Assembly: GCA_022578605.1 (NCBI GenBank)
Contig: MU394079.1
Coordinates: 1 to 64,000, forward strand
DNA: 64,000 nt
Source: Camillea tinctor
Lineage: Eukaryota > Ascomycota > Sordariomycetes > Xylariales > Xylariaceae
Direction of reading: 5' to 3'
The position numbers and the translations under genes were made by a program. The notes below the pieces were generated by a model. It saw nothing but the letters and a program-made list of their open reading frames with translations, did not search any database and was not told where the DNA came from. Of the stretch, positions 13,601 through 27,304 are shown in pieces. The stretch's first letter is position 1, and every line of letters begins with the position of its first letter.

Positions 13601-16582
13601 CTAAGGGATGTAAGACATATTCCGTATCTTGGAAGGGGAAAGGGAAGTCATTAAAAATAGAGAAAACTGACACACACGTACACACGCCAGAAAGAAAAGG
13701 AAACATGAACGACTCTCCTAGTTAGGGGGATTTGATGAGGCCGGCCTAAAAAGACGAGTAGGAGAGGCCGAGAGACAATGCATCGCATTCTTTTCCCTTC
13801 TCGTTTACGATCCCTAAGAAAACAGCCTCAATGTCTCAAACTCTCTTTCGTGGATCTGTAGGCGCATCTTCAGCTCCGAAATCAGATCTGCGTCTTTCAC
13901 CCCCCCTCCTCTTCCCGCTTTCCCACCCCCCTTTTCTTAACATATCGACTTAGAATACATGTGCTAGGCCATAAAAAAGAAGAAAGGAAGGGGTTTGGAA
14001 CAACAAGATAAAAAAGAATTAGCCCAAAAAAATCGATAAAATAAAGGGACACTAATGAGTAGTCAAGCCAACATGTAAGTAGAGTACTTCCTCGCAGATG
14101 TTTCATAAGAAGGCGGGAAGGAATCAAATCCCTCCTTTTTTTTTTCTTTGACTACTTAGTTACTTACCCACTACGAGGCGTATATCATCTGAATGAAAAA
14201 AAAAAAAAAGACACAGCCCGGTATGTGGAGAGTCTGAATGGTGTCTGTCACAAAGCGAGAGTCTACAGCGGGCCTTTACAAAAAAAAAAAAAAAGGTTCT
14301 TGGCTCAACGTAAAGGAGGAAGAAAAAAAAACTAGATAAACGGTGTAAGCTAATTAATCGATCGAACGTGGAAAATCCTTCATTTCGTCATAATGATACA
14401 TAATACACAATCGTGCGAATTAATAATAGGCACCGAGAATAGAAATAGTAGGCTATATGGGTAGTACATGTCAAGGGGAAGGATTCGAAGCGCCCGTGTT
14501 TTTAAAGGCTGAATTACCTAGGTAGGTAGGTCAAGATGTATATGTCAGAGAACAAATGAGAAGTCTGGGGTAAGAGCCACGTTTTTCCTTCTTGTGTATG
14601 TATGTATGTATGTATGTATGTGGTTATTTTCGGTTCCGGCAGCTTAGCTACGTGCTGTCTGGTTGGTTACCCCTGATTGAATAATCACATCCCTTTTTCC
14701 CCTGCTGGACGTGACATACACACACACACACATGGAGAGAGATTCGTACAATTGCATGCATAATAGCTGAAGCACTTGAAACCGAGTCCTCACACCTTCG
14801 TTAGCTCCGGACCGACTCATATTTCCTAAATGACGGTCAAGATGAGATGAGATGATGATGAGATCAGACGGAAGGGGACCAAGAAGGCTGAGTTTGACAT
14901 ATTACGCGGGGGGAGGGACTTCAATGTCTTTGAGCTCTTGCCCGTTATAGCTTAGTTACCTCCAACCTTCCGTTGTCTACAGCTCCCGTATCTGTCGTAT
15001 TCTGTCGTGTCTAAATGGCAGGCGGAGGAGCAGAAGGGCGGCACGTAAAAATCCTCAGCCTTGCTGCGTGCGCTCCTTCGACCCACTTGCTGACCGTCAA
15101 TTGGCGATCGTCTTCCCGCAGGTTTGGATTAGGTAGGTTAGCAAATCGATTCTGCGTATGTCGTAGTGGCATGAGGAGCGTACATAGGGGAGGAAAGACA
15201 ATGGTGTCATCTCATATACCGGCAGAATCCTGGCTGTGTTACACAAAATACCCATCACCACTATCATAGGAGAACCAGAAAGTAGTAGCAAAAGGCCTGT
15301 ACGACAGAAGGAATCGAATGAAACCATACTCACGTGCGGAACATATATCGTGCTCTGACCGGGGTCGCGTATCCTGAAACGGATCCAGAGATAATCCTCC
15401 CGCGCCTCGTGCGCGTATGGATCGCAGGGCAGGGCAGGCATAGAGGAAGCGTGATTTGAAATATCTCATACTAGATACAGGCAAAAGGGATGTTGAAGAA
15501 ACCCGGGCAGGTAGGTGCCTACAAGAACTAACCTAGGTACGCAGATCAGCTCTGTACTAGAAGCTAAGAGAAAATTGTAGGTACCTACTCGAAACAGTAT
15601 TCGATACCAAAACGACTTTGTTCCGGGCTAAGCTAACCTGGGGGTCATAATAGCCTATGATGGATCTCTGGTGTGAATTGTTGCCGTAAAAAGGGCTATC
15701 TCATTTAGAAGACGTGCGCGCGACTTCGTATAGTCCATAAAATGGTTATACTGGGGACCGCAATCGCGTCGAAACTGAATGGGAACTCGAAACCAGCTCC
15801 ATCTTGCGAAAATCGTCGGAGGCTCGGAGCCAAGGGAACAAGCAAAAGGCCTTGAGGAACTTTTGCTCTGATTGGGCCATTTGCACCCTTCTCTGTGCAA
15901 TGTCTCTCGCTCGCTGCTGTGCCTTACACGTACATCTCAGGGGATCGGCAAAAGAACACCAAGAAATCGACGAGGGGGCACACAACTCCCCTTCACTTCC
16001 TACAGTATATGTAATGTAAGTATGTAGCAGCAGCATAGACGCTCTAGGTTGAAGATTATTAATCATCCCCCCTGAACGACGTTACGGTCTCCTATCTGGA
16101 CGTCATTAACCTGGGACATCGTTAGAGCTAGGTACTCTATACGCTATGCGAAAAGACAAGGCCACAAAAGATACTTAGAACGAAGTGGCTAGGTAGTTAA
16201 ATGAATGAAGTCGTATGCGGCGTTGTAAAAGGCCTCGCCCATTCTTCCCCGCTTCCTGGGTCCCAATTAATAATGAAGGATAGTCCAGCAGTCCAGTTCT
16301 ACGGAGTATCAGCCCTCTCCCTTAGCCACGTTGACACACACACCCCCCCTTCTCTTCGACCCAGGAAGCCGGCATTATAGACACGAAGCCATAGCGTCCT
16401 GCTTTGACTTTTTTGACTGGATATGGATGCATTCCCCGAAAGACCGGTGGCCGAAGTAAGGCCAGGATGGTTTAGGAGAAGGCTTGTCGCTGCCAAAGTG
16501 TTATTCGTTGCCAATTTCATGGCATTAGTAGTATGTCTCGTCGCATCACAAGGGAAGAAAAACAAACCAACATAATTAAAGG
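10631..16582. other. gene-free region, part 2
   Basis: No gene supported. Mostly A+T-rich with several A runs of more than 12 (near 14198 and 14280), the TATG repeat at 14597-14620, a CA tract near 14718-14731 and a GATGA-rich patch near 14843-14863. ORFs of 75-115 codons here, such as 15097-15441 (-), have no recognisable domain and overlap each other on both strands, as expected by chance. Confidence 0.5.
14597..14620. repeat. (TATG)6 microsatellite
   Basis: Six perfect TATG units in a gene-free region. No function inferred. Confidence 0.95.
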
Positions 16583-16583
16583 A

Positions 16584-16744
16584 GGGGGGGGGGGGGGGGG
16601 GGGGGGCAAAAAAAAAAAAAAAACCCCCGGGGGTTTTTAAAAGAATAACCACGAAATTTGTTGGTTTTTTAAAAACCAAAAAGCGGCAAATAAGGTGCGA
16701 AANNNNNNNNNNCGACCCCGCACCACCACCCCCCCCCCCCCCCC

Positions 16745-16785
<41 letters not shown>

Positions 16786-16822
16786 CCCCCCCGCGCCCCC
16801 GCCCCCCCGCCCGGCGGCCCCC
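16584..16822. other. assembly gap flanked by homopolymer artefact
   Basis: A G run (16584-16606) is followed by an A run, then a perfect A5C5G5T5 palindrome (about 16619-16638), then ten N at 16703-16712, then a C-dominated run from about 16729 to 16822. The flanks on the two sides of the gap are made of opposite homopolymers. This looks like a scaffold join with low-quality read ends rather than real biology. Treat any translation across it as meaningless. Confidence 0.9.
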
Positions 16823-19800
16823 CCACCAAATGCAATTGACCATCCAGGTGTGAGTATAGACTTAGACCGAACCTTTGTACGTAGTGTAATAGCCAACTTC
16901 GGCCAGTTACTTTGCGCATTCGTAGCCGCAATAAACGAACCTGAACCCCCCTTAGACCCGCTCGCCAACGATCGTCACACATGTTAGTCAACGAGTGCGA
17001 AACTAAATTCGATCCGATAGAGAGAACGAAGAGAAAACGAATAGATGCCTAGAATTGATTGTTAATTGTCAATTATTAGTCCCATTAAAATATTGAAACT
17101 CCATCGCCAAGCGCCCGCGTTGGTAGGGATATGGAAATCAGATATGTGATGAAATGCACGGTACGTAGCATCGTGTCTTTCTTCTTCTTCTTCTCTCTCT
17201 CTCTCTTTTATTTTTTATTTTTATTTTTTCTTTCTTGAAGCTAGTGTCGGAAACCGTAAAGTTACCCAAGCTCCTCAAGAGTTTTCCTACGGTATTCCAG
17301 AAATTCCCCATAAGGGGATGCTGTAAGTGGATATCGATACTACTAGGTATGGTGGCTTTTCGGGTTCCCAGGTTCCCAGGTCCCCACGCGGGACACCATT
17401 TTCTAAAAGTGGTTAAAAGCGATGAGAAAAACCACCCCCGAGGGAAGAAAATAAGTTCTGACAACGGCCGACCCTAGTAGAAATAAAAGATGCCAAGCCC
17501 TTGCAAGGCGAGCAGGGGTAGTATGTAGTTTTCTTTTTTTCATGTAGTTACCTACACCCGGGTGGGGGCTATATTTGGTTGGGTGTGTCGTATATCTCGT
17601 AAGGGCACGGTACTTCTTCCGTACATATGGCGGAGCATGTACATAACATAACATACATACATATCGTACACACACTAGGGGGAGTATTTCCCTGGTCGTG
17701 CTATATAGGCAATAACAATAACAATCGTACAAGTGTAATATAGTGCTTCTAGATAGGTAGGTAGTAGACAGACAGGCCTGCAGCCGACGAAGCTGAAAAG
17801 CGCCGACGCCCATCGGAGAAAGAACTTGCTCAGGCGGGTAGTTTTTTTTTTTTCTTTTCTTGTGCTGCGGCCGTGTTTGTTGCCCCTCATTGGGCTTCAT
17901 ACGGACAAGTAAATTACATGACCTACTACACAAAAATTTAGTTAGGCCACCTGAACTTTGGTGACTCCAACCTGCCTCTAGCGTTAAGGAAGGGGTGTGT
18001 ATTTGCGCAGACAGACAGATGCACAACGAAATTTGTACGGTGTCCATGACGACACGAAACATCGCCGATAGCCGACGTCAATGCAGCCTTGTGGTGCGGT
18101 TCATGCTCTCTCGCTGTACTACTAGATGTACGCGTTATGTAGGCTGTATGCAAGTAGGCGATCACCAATGTTGGATAGCCTCTTTGCAACATGTGTACAC
18201 CATATTGCGGCTCATTGTTAACTTTTCTGCACATTTTTTTTCTCGATAAGGACAACATGTAGAATGATCTGTTAGTCGGAAAGGAGGATGAAGGAAATGT
18301 CACTTGCCTGCCGTCCTCCCTCCTTCGTAGACATCGAAGAGCGGAATTCGCGGCCAGAGGCGGAAAGCGGTCTTTAAACCCGAACCGAGTGCGCGACAGG
18401 TCCGCTTGGCTGTACGCGGACTTGCGAGCTCTTAGAAAAACCCGTAACTCCGATCACTACCGAATCTGCTCCCCTATTACGACACGCGAGAGCATCGCGG
18501 CACCATAGGCCACGAGCGCCAAGGGCACTCCCCCTAACTGATCGGCAACCTTAAATGAGTGGAGGCGCATTTCTCTTCAACTTCACGGGTCCCATGTGAA
18601 AGGGATGGATTACACGGCCCCGAATTATCCACAACGGGCACACATGATGGAATATCAGGATTCTCCTGGGTGATGAACCAACATCATATCACTTTCGTGG
18701 GCGCGCGGTGCTGCCAGATCATATACCTACTGCAGGATGGTAAAATGGAGCGGTCTAGGGGATCAGGAATGATAACCACGAAATTAGAGCTTCACATAGA
18801 GAGTTGTGTTACAGAAAACCGAGGAACCCGAGATACTATGCACTAGTCGTACACCAACGTTTGGCTCGAGTTGGTGTGTGGGAAGGGAAGAAGAACCGGA
18901 GCCGTAGCCCTTTATAGTTAACCTTGGTTGATAACTCTGTTTTTGACGCGTATTTGCGGCACGAACTTGGGCTTCCTTATGATCCCTCGAACTCCTTCTA
19001 GTTGTAAGTAAAGTAAGGAATGGGCGGTCTCTGAATCCCGTAGCATCCGTGTCAGTTCGAGGCCTAGTATGGTTTGCTACTAATGTATGCTACACAAGAT
19101 GCTATCGTCAAATTTGACTTCTGACTACCCACGGCAAAGAGCCGGGGAGTCGGCATACTGGGAGGCTAGAATCCACAACCAGCACATGCGGGCGTCAGGG
19201 CCATCGCATGTCGAGGTCTGTGCGCTGTTACACGGCGCCTGACCATATACGAGCATCGCAGCCCGAGGGACCAGTGTTATTCTATAGATGGTGTTCATGG
19301 GGAAGGAAGAAAAAAAAAGAAGAATCAGCTGATCTAGATTCTACGAATAGCCCAGCTATGCAGTTGGTCGGATCCGTCACCTACGCGACCTGCACGTAAA
19401 CCAAAACCTATTTACGCCGCATATAATGATTATTAATTCCATAAGGCGCGTTATGAGGGGGGGAAAGGGGGGAAGGGGGGAGGATTCATCCCATCAAGCT
19501 CCCTTGTATGAGTCGCAAGGGCACTTTGAGATAGCAGGGGACGGAGGAACCATGAATCATGAATCATGGCACCGGGTTGTTGACAGGAGGGAGATCTACC
19601 TTGTACCCGCTTCTTTATCCGTCAAATTGCAGCGGCGTAGCGGATTCACTTGGTTACTATACCTTAGAGATACCCAACTTGACCGGTGTTGGTATTTCGT
19701 GTAAGTTGACACCCAAAGGGAAGGACAAGCAAGCAAAGGAAAACAGGTCTTGCAAATCGGGCGCATGTTCGCGCGTCACATCGCCGTTAAGTCCGGAATC

Positions 19801-22500
19801 GAGCTGGAACGCGAGAGAGCGCCCTTGCGTCTCGGTATGGCGACGCGAAAAAACAGTTTGGGGGGAAAAGGAGAAGAAAGTATACGCTGTACAGATGATA
19901 CTTTACTGCTGCTTTGTGTTGCTTTGTGTGTTTCCCTATGCCGTAATGGGTAGAGGGATGTCAAGTGACCTTTGGTTATGTGACACTTACTAACGGGGTT
20001 GGCAGACGACCAAGAAATATCCAAGACAAACCTGTCATTTTTCAAGGTTATGTTGTGCTGTTGTCGTGCTGTGTCGTGTTATGTCGTGGTGAAGTGGCAG
20101 TAGTAGCAGTAGTAGTAGGTAGTGTACTTACATAGGTAGGCGGTGGGCTGAAGAGAGAATGAGGTCAGGAGGCAAAGTAAACCCTATACCTCACCTACTT
20201 ACTTACTACCTCATAACCAATATGAACAAATCAATCGAGCTGAAAAGTGTGCAACGAAAAGGATAACGACGACGCTGAGAGCCCGTATTCGCCCGTATCT
20301 GCGCATCCCGCACATCCGCGACGACTTGGGTCCACAATGGAGGATCTTCCTGCACCACTGGTAGAGGATATCAGGTGCCCAAGACGGAACCAAGGAGCGA
20401 CTTGAGTCACCGGAGTGCTGCGACAGGAGGAGACTATCGATCGAAGGGTTCTAATGTCTATGATAGTAGCTGTGATTAGTAAGTGTAAATGTGCAAGTGT
20501 GTACATCTAAGTGTGTAAGTGTGTGTAAAGTCAAGGTACAAGTAGCATGTACACCTATTGAGGTAGGTATGAGGTATGAGGTATGATGTATGATGTAGCG
20601 TAGGGCAGAGTTGATCAGGTTGCTGCAATGCGCCGGCCTTACACCACATCTACATCTACATACGCAATGCATTATTGACTGGTTGATTAATTGACGTTTC
20701 ATTTCCATTCCCACTTCCAACTCCATGTAAGTGACTGACTGAGCGTCGGCCGAATGCGATGCAAGGAGCGTGTAAAAAAGGGTTGGATAAAGTTTCGAGC
20801 CGCAAAACCAACATTGGGAAGAGAATGCGCCTTGGGTTACGCCTGAGGCTAAAAGAGCAAAAAGAACAAATGAAATTTTGCATGGGTTGAGGGACAAGAG
20901 ACAACACAACACAACTCAACCTCGTGGCGTGGAAGATCGGGATTTGACCTTCGATGCGTCTTGCTGGGCTGCAGATTCCATGGGCAGATGGGGTATTTGT
21001 CTCGAGCGTCGACCGCCAGTTTCCCCTACAACTCGGCACAAACAGAGGGAAACATCCCTGTAAAGAGCGGTGGACTCGGGGTCCCTTCATGCACTGCCTC
21101 GCCTCAAAACCTACCCCACTCTGCAGCCTCTTGTCCCAACCTATACGCAGGTTAAGGTTCGTCGTCTTGGTTGGAGAGACCTCTGATTGGCTGAATGAAC
21201 GAATCTCCTATTTCGCCCAATCAAAATTCCCCAATATTGAATAATAACCCTTCAGTGCCCTGCTCTCTACCTTGCCCTACCTTGCCTATGTACCTCCCTA
21301 CTTACCTACTCTACAGCACTAGCTCAGGTAGTACTGTAGTGTTCATGTAGTGTAGGAATCTACCGATGGACCGACCGATCTCAGGTACATCCTGCTTTTT
21401 TTCTTTTTTCTTTTCTTTACTGCCCACAGGGGTCGTAAACTGCGACAGAGAGAAACCCTCTAGTCTGGGTCGATTAGTAACCAGCCCACCTTGTGTAACC
21501 AACCATGATTTACCGGGCAAATTAGCCCATAACTTGGTACCTTACTTAGCTACCACTACCCAACTTCTCGGTACAGCGGCATGCGTCCACACAGGTAACG
21601 AAAGACGTACAGCGTTGATGTTGTTAGGAAGCAAGAAATAAAATACAACATTGTTGTTATTCCCATTAGACAATTAACTCAAAACCAATACGATACCAGA
21701 CACGCCCGTGTAACCCTGGGTTTTGTTTTCTTCCTACATACTACCTACTACCAACTGCATCGCATGTACCTAACTAAAACAATAACTGGTATACAGCAAC
21801 TTTCCTAAAACGGCAATATGCCCAAAGTGGTCGAAACTATATTTTGCCAAGCAACAATACAAAAGTACATGATCGGTCGGATGTCGCCTTTATTTTGATT
21901 CGCTCTTGTGCCCTTGATAGCTACCAAACAAGTAATAACGACTGATTTTGTATGTTTTATGGTGTCTGTCTGGGTTGGATGTGCGTGCGTGTGTGCTGTG
22001 TGCCCCTCAGTACATACATAGCTCCATATCTATCTCACTATCGATGGCACTTGTAGTTAGTGTAGAGATTGAGTGATGATTATACGGGACCTTACCATCC
22101 CCCTCCCCCTCAACCCACCCTCAACGCTTAGCCAATACATAGATCAAACTAGTGATAACTCAGCTACGCTATAAATGTGCCATACCCGCAATAAACACCT
22201 TATATAGCAATTACATGTGAATCCTAAATGCTGATGTGGAAAAGGTAAAGTAAAATACAATACAATAAATAGTTTCTTGGCAATAGATCTCGAGATTTTC
22301 CACATGTTGCCCATTTACATCAAATATGTATACAAATATTTATTTTATGTTATTCTTCTAGGCAATTAATTACATCATAGGCACAGTGCACAGTATATAG
22401 TGCACACATACATGATTTTCATCCAAGGGTTTTGCTTCCCGTACGACGAACGAAAGTACATTGTGACACCTTTCTTTGATACCACAAATTTCCCTCTTGC
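16823..22500. other. gene-free region, part 3
   Basis: No supported gene. Contains a CTT/CT tract at about 17179-17209, a patch of GTAGTAG and TGTCGTG repeats at 20046-20125, and short tandem GAGGTAT units at about 20563-20590. Open frames such as 17403-18062 (-) and 20451-20912 (-) are long but read as low-complexity sequence with no domain and no plausible initiation context. Confidence 0.5.
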
Positions 22501-22909
22501 ATCAGGAAGGAGATTGCGAATTAAAACATGCGAAGGGGGGGGAGGGGGAGGTGGAGGGGGAGGGGTGACAAGGTAAAAAGAAAGAGAGGGGGAAATATTC
22601 TACGATGCTCCTGGTCGAAAGAAAGAACAAAAAAAAAGCCATCAATATACTTGCTTGGCATATAAGATCTCGAACGTGAAAAGGGAAAAATGATTCATCT
22701 GGAGTTGATTTCCGTATTGATCCTCGGCACCCAGGTCCCGAACGTGGACAGATGTCGAGTTGACTAATCGTCTCATCGCTTTTGCGACCTGGCCAGGTTT
22801 TTGATGCAGCAGATGGCAGCAGCAGCAAGCAGCAGCAGCTGTAGCAAAAGTCTCATACGTAACCTAGGCTGTGTAGAAGCGAAAATACCATGTAGCACTG
22901 TAAGGTTAG

Positions 22910-22910
<1 letters not shown>

Positions 22911-22960
<50 letters not shown>
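22911..22960. repeat. (TG)25 microsatellite
   Basis: Perfect dinucleotide repeat of about 25 units. It produces artificial Cys-Val and Thr-His open frames on the two strands, which are not genes. Confidence 0.97.
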
Positions 22961-22962
<2 letters not shown>

Positions 22963-24259
22963 CTTCCTGAGACGGTTCGGGATTTGTCATGTGGCATGGG
23001 CATGGGCAAGGGTTACTGGTGGATTGGGCTCCGTGGCCGTGGACACTACTACTTACACGCGGGATCTGGGATTTGGCGCCAGGTCTCATTGGTTGCGTAA
23101 GGGGGGACCAACTTGTCGCGATCGTAAGGTCTTGCGCCCTTGACTAATCAGATCGAGAACTGACCGAAAGGGGTGCGGATATTTTGCAGTTTTGCGCGGC
23201 CGTGGAAGTACGTTATTCAAGTTATTCAGCAAGGCTGGCAATAGCCCGCGAATGTCGAGCCACCACCACCACCTTCTTCTGGACTAAACTCGGGAAGGCG
23301 CCGAAAGGTGCTGCTAGTGCCGCTGATACTGCTGCTGCTGCTGCTCCTCGCTTGCCCGCTGCTACGCTATAACTCATATCCGCGATCGGATGTGAAGAAA
23401 ATATGGTGTCAGTAAGCCTCCTGAGGTTCGTACGGGCTAGAAATAGATGCCTTTCCTAAGCAATCTGGCGGGGGATGACCAAGCAGGCTAACGATCGCTA
23501 AACCATCCTCCTGTAAGACATCATTATCCATTCTCGTCTTTCTCCCGCAGGAGAGCTGCAACGCTGTCCAGGGACTTTACGACGGCCAACTCCAGTAGCC
23601 TAATAACCCGGACCTGGCTCCATTATCTATTATCTAGAGGATCTCCAGGACTTCATACCCGGCCTATCATGCGCTTATCGTGTATAGTATGGGGCTTGGC
23701 CCAGAGACGATTGCTTTGGTACCTTACCCAGCACAGCTAGAGAGTTATGTAGGGAACTTCCCAAGAGCTGTCGGTAGGGAATGATCGTAGGCAATGCTAT
23801 GTTCTCATAGGAGCGTGCTGGTATGGCAACATTCAGCCCTATGGAAAGACATGTGGTCACGGCAACACCGAGGGGGCGCGCCTCTGTCTCATACCCCATG
23901 GTCCCATGGTCACGGGGGGCGTGCCGCTCTGCGGCAGCAGTAGTATAGGCCTCGGGATTCCGTGTCCTGGACGGGGTCTTTAATTTAATCAGACCGCCCA
24001 CCAAGGCCTAGAAGTAAAAGGGAAGGGAGGGTAGGTAGGGGTGGGTGTGTAGTGGGATACGTGTGATGCAACAGCAGCAAAGAGGTCCTGCGGGGACGAT
24101 TTGGAGTTGACGCCATCATGATAGGCAGGTTTTTGCGATCCACCCCAACCCATTAATCTAGGCATACATCGCTCGCCGGTCACAGGTGTCTACGTGGTGA
24201 GGTGTATACTTTATCCATCTGTCGATAAACCCAAACGAAGCGGTGATTCCCAATGTCCT

Positions 24260-24277
24260 CCCCCCCCCCCCCCCCCC
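24260..24277. repeat. C homopolymer
   Basis: Eighteen consecutive C on the + strand; length is prone to sequencing error. Confidence 0.9.
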
Positions 24278-24879
24278 GGCACCACTCGTGTGTATTACCA
24301 CAACGGGTTCGATCGGAGTGTGGGGTGTGATGGGCGATCCAATTCGCGATGGCGGATACTTACATATAATGCTGTGGGAGTCGTGTAGCGGAAATTGAGC
24401 ATTAGAAACGAGTGTGGAGAAAAACGAACATCGACCGTCGCTCTCCTGTCATCTCAGCCCTACGAATAGTCGGGGTAGGGGAGAGAGGACTTAAAAAAAC
24501 GGGCGTCATGTAGCTAGATAGACTAGGGGTCCTCCTCCTAATCAAGGACAGTGTGTACGTAAGTTTCTTAATGCTATTTCCGTTGCAGATTATCCGCCTG
24601 TAGTGATGATGGTGTGCTGTCAGGGAGACAGGGTATCCTCGCGACTTTGGTCAGAGACCGGGACTTTGGAGGGTCCCTCTAGGCGGGATCATCGCTTGGC
24701 GTTACCCAGACCACAGGCACGGGTTAGTAACAACCACTTAGCTGCGTCCCAGAAAGCGGGACTGATGTGAGAAATGTCCACGGCGGACTTACATATGCCG
24801 CTTGAGATTCGAAAGTCCGTTCTGGGAACTAGGATGGTGGTATTGGATACGTATGTAGCAATACTGAGCGCATGTCCAA

Positions 24880-24907
24880 AGTTGTCTCCAAATAGTTGTC
24901 TCCAAAT
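24880..24907. repeat. tandem duplication of a 14-mer
   Basis: Two perfect adjacent copies of agttgtctccaaat. Short local duplication with no coding context. Confidence 0.95.
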
Positions 24908-27304
24908 TCTTGTCACCTATAAAAATATGTGCGACGAACCTACAAAATATGAGCTATAATACACCTCGCCGTCGTGATACCCGTTGTTTAGCACGCGAAG
25001 CAGAGCCTCCTCATAATGCCTACCTAGTTATGGGTTTTCAGGCCTTGAGGACCGGGCGGGTGAGACATTGTTCTCAGAAGCTTCTTCCAACGGTGCAGAT
25101 GCGGTGAGATGTCTCTGGTCTGCATTGATCGGAATATGCATGGCATATCATGATGACGACCTTGCAGGATCCTTACGATGTGTATTTGCGTGGGTACAGC
25201 GCAAAGAATTACCATCGAAGGCGGATAAAATAATGTCTCAACTGATTTTTCAGGCTGGAGAGTCGAACTGCGAGTGCTCCATTGGGAAGGAATACGTACC
25301 CGTGTACATTATGGAGCTTCGTTATGTTATGTACCAATATTCAAACTACCTATAATTGGAGAGAATGGTAAGTACCAATAAAATAAAAGGTGAGATAAAA
25401 CCAATCAGGGTGGCAAAAAGAAAAAGAAAATAGAAAAAAAAACAATAATAATAATACACTACATTGGCTGGCGATGTTAAATATTACTTCCCTAAAAGGG
25501 TAAGTAGGACAGAATTGCCCAGGGAAGAAACCGTGCCGCCTTAAACCAAAGGGCATTAGCGGGCTAGGTATGTACTTAAGTCCGTACAAACTGCAACCCT
25601 TGCTCGTTTGGGTCAATTCGATGGCTCTAACTACCTACTGCCTACGTCGTATCCCACGATCCAATCAGAGCACACAAATCCAGAGAGATATGCTAAAACG
25701 AGAACTTCTGACTTAGCACCGCCAGACCACGCACACACTCAAAGCCTTTCACATAGGTACACTATGATCCTCATTATCTAATAATTTTAATTCCCGCAGT
25801 CCGCACCATAAGCGAATGTCGCGTGGCATGTACAGGATTCGGGTACAACTGCCCGCTTTTTCAACTGTCCTCCCCCGGGGGGAAGATTGGGGGACATGTT
25901 ATGATAGGGGCTGTCGAATGAGGTCCCTATCGCGAGCTCTTCCGTTTCATGAATACGCTTCAAACGGCACAAGGCAAATCATGCGACGTAATATACCACG
26001 CCCTTTGGAAGTGGGTGGTAAATGTCAAGCGGAATTGGTAGAGCCGAAAGCGTTGCTAATAAGGTGAAGGCTGGTATACTTACTAGCTGAATCCTACCGG
26101 GCCGCACTGCGCCTCTGTCTCGTGACGATAAACCGCCCACCTTAGCAATCATTTATGTACACAAGGTTCACCAGTGAACTAGGAGCCCTCGTGTGAGCTA
26201 CAAACTGCGTTGTCATTGGTCAATTTCCGTTAACCTAGTGTATATTGTTCATATCGAGATGTTCTGCCTGATAACTTCTCTTTAAGCCATGTAGGCTATA
26301 TTCGGAGAAAAAGTCCTATCACCGGGTCGGCCTGACGCACGATCGACTTAGATCTGGGTCAGTCAAGGGCGACGAACGCGTAGCTTCGGTATGAAAAAGA
26401 AGGGTAGGTAGGTAGAATGGATACGTGTGTGCTAGATAGTCCTAGCGTAGGAATCGCACATGTTATCAGTACCCAAAGCTTCTTTTAAATGCCGTAATAG
26501 TTGGCCACTCATATAACTGTACACCTATTGTTATCATTGTGGGTTGTATCATTACACGGTTAGGAGGAGTAGGAGAGTACGCCATCTTGTGATGATCGAC
26601 ACTCATACACACGCACACTACCCCCCCTCCTACGGATTATGTGAATCTAGAACTCAAGGAAGCATCTTGAAACAAATCTGCTGCCTACCGATGTTAATAA
26701 TTCCATTCTCATCGGCTCATATCTTCCGAAGAAAGGAAAAAATAGAGGAAATCAACATGCCCGGCAAAGTCAAACGTCCCCCCCTCAAGACACATCAATG
26801 CTGCATGCATCTTGACCCTCCCAATGGTACGGGTGGAAGCATTGTGGGATCTTGCATGGGGGAAAAAAGCGAGCGCTCAGTGAGATCCCTGGGTCTTACG
26901 GCTGCGACCGAACCCTGGGACCAGTCATGTCTCTTGCTGAAGTCATCAAGGTACTAGGGCGTGTACTTTGGACGATGGGGTCGTGGAGAGAATGCAGGGC
27001 CTTGGCGTGAGAACCTTAAAGAACCGTTTCTCATGTTGAATAAGGGGGCCCCCTAACCAAGTTCGCGGGTACGTGGCTTCTGCGGTTCCGTCCCTACGGG
27101 TGCGTGTAAGCGTACAATAGGTATGGTATGGTAAGTACTATGCCCATATACTCATCCACCTCATCAACGGGTACCTCAAGCTTCTCTCGTCAGCACCCAA
27201 CCCCAGAGCGCACAAACAGTCAGAGAGAACGGAGAATTTCCCCTCGTGTTCAGACCCTCTTCTTATATATGTCATGGAATGCGAGATACTAGATCGCTTA
27301 GTCT

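Larger units (their letters stand above)
22961..27304. other. gene-free region, part 4
   Basis: No supported gene. Holds an 18-base C run at 24260-24277, a GCT-rich codon-like tract at 23310-23345 and the tandem duplication at 24880-24907. Open frames near 25068-25355 (+) and 26544-26957 (+) show no domain. Confidence 0.5.

Noticed and set aside
16299..16991. 230-codon frame with long Gly run on the minus strand
   Set aside because: It is read through the C homopolymer and the N gap; an assembly artefact.
17403..18062. 219-codon minus-strand frame
   Set aside because: Longest frame of the desert but no recognisable domain, Lys-rich homopolymer translation and Tyr/His-rich simple repeats.
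22773..23143. Frames encoding Thr-His or Cys-Val repeats
   Set aside because: Pure translation of the TG microsatellite.
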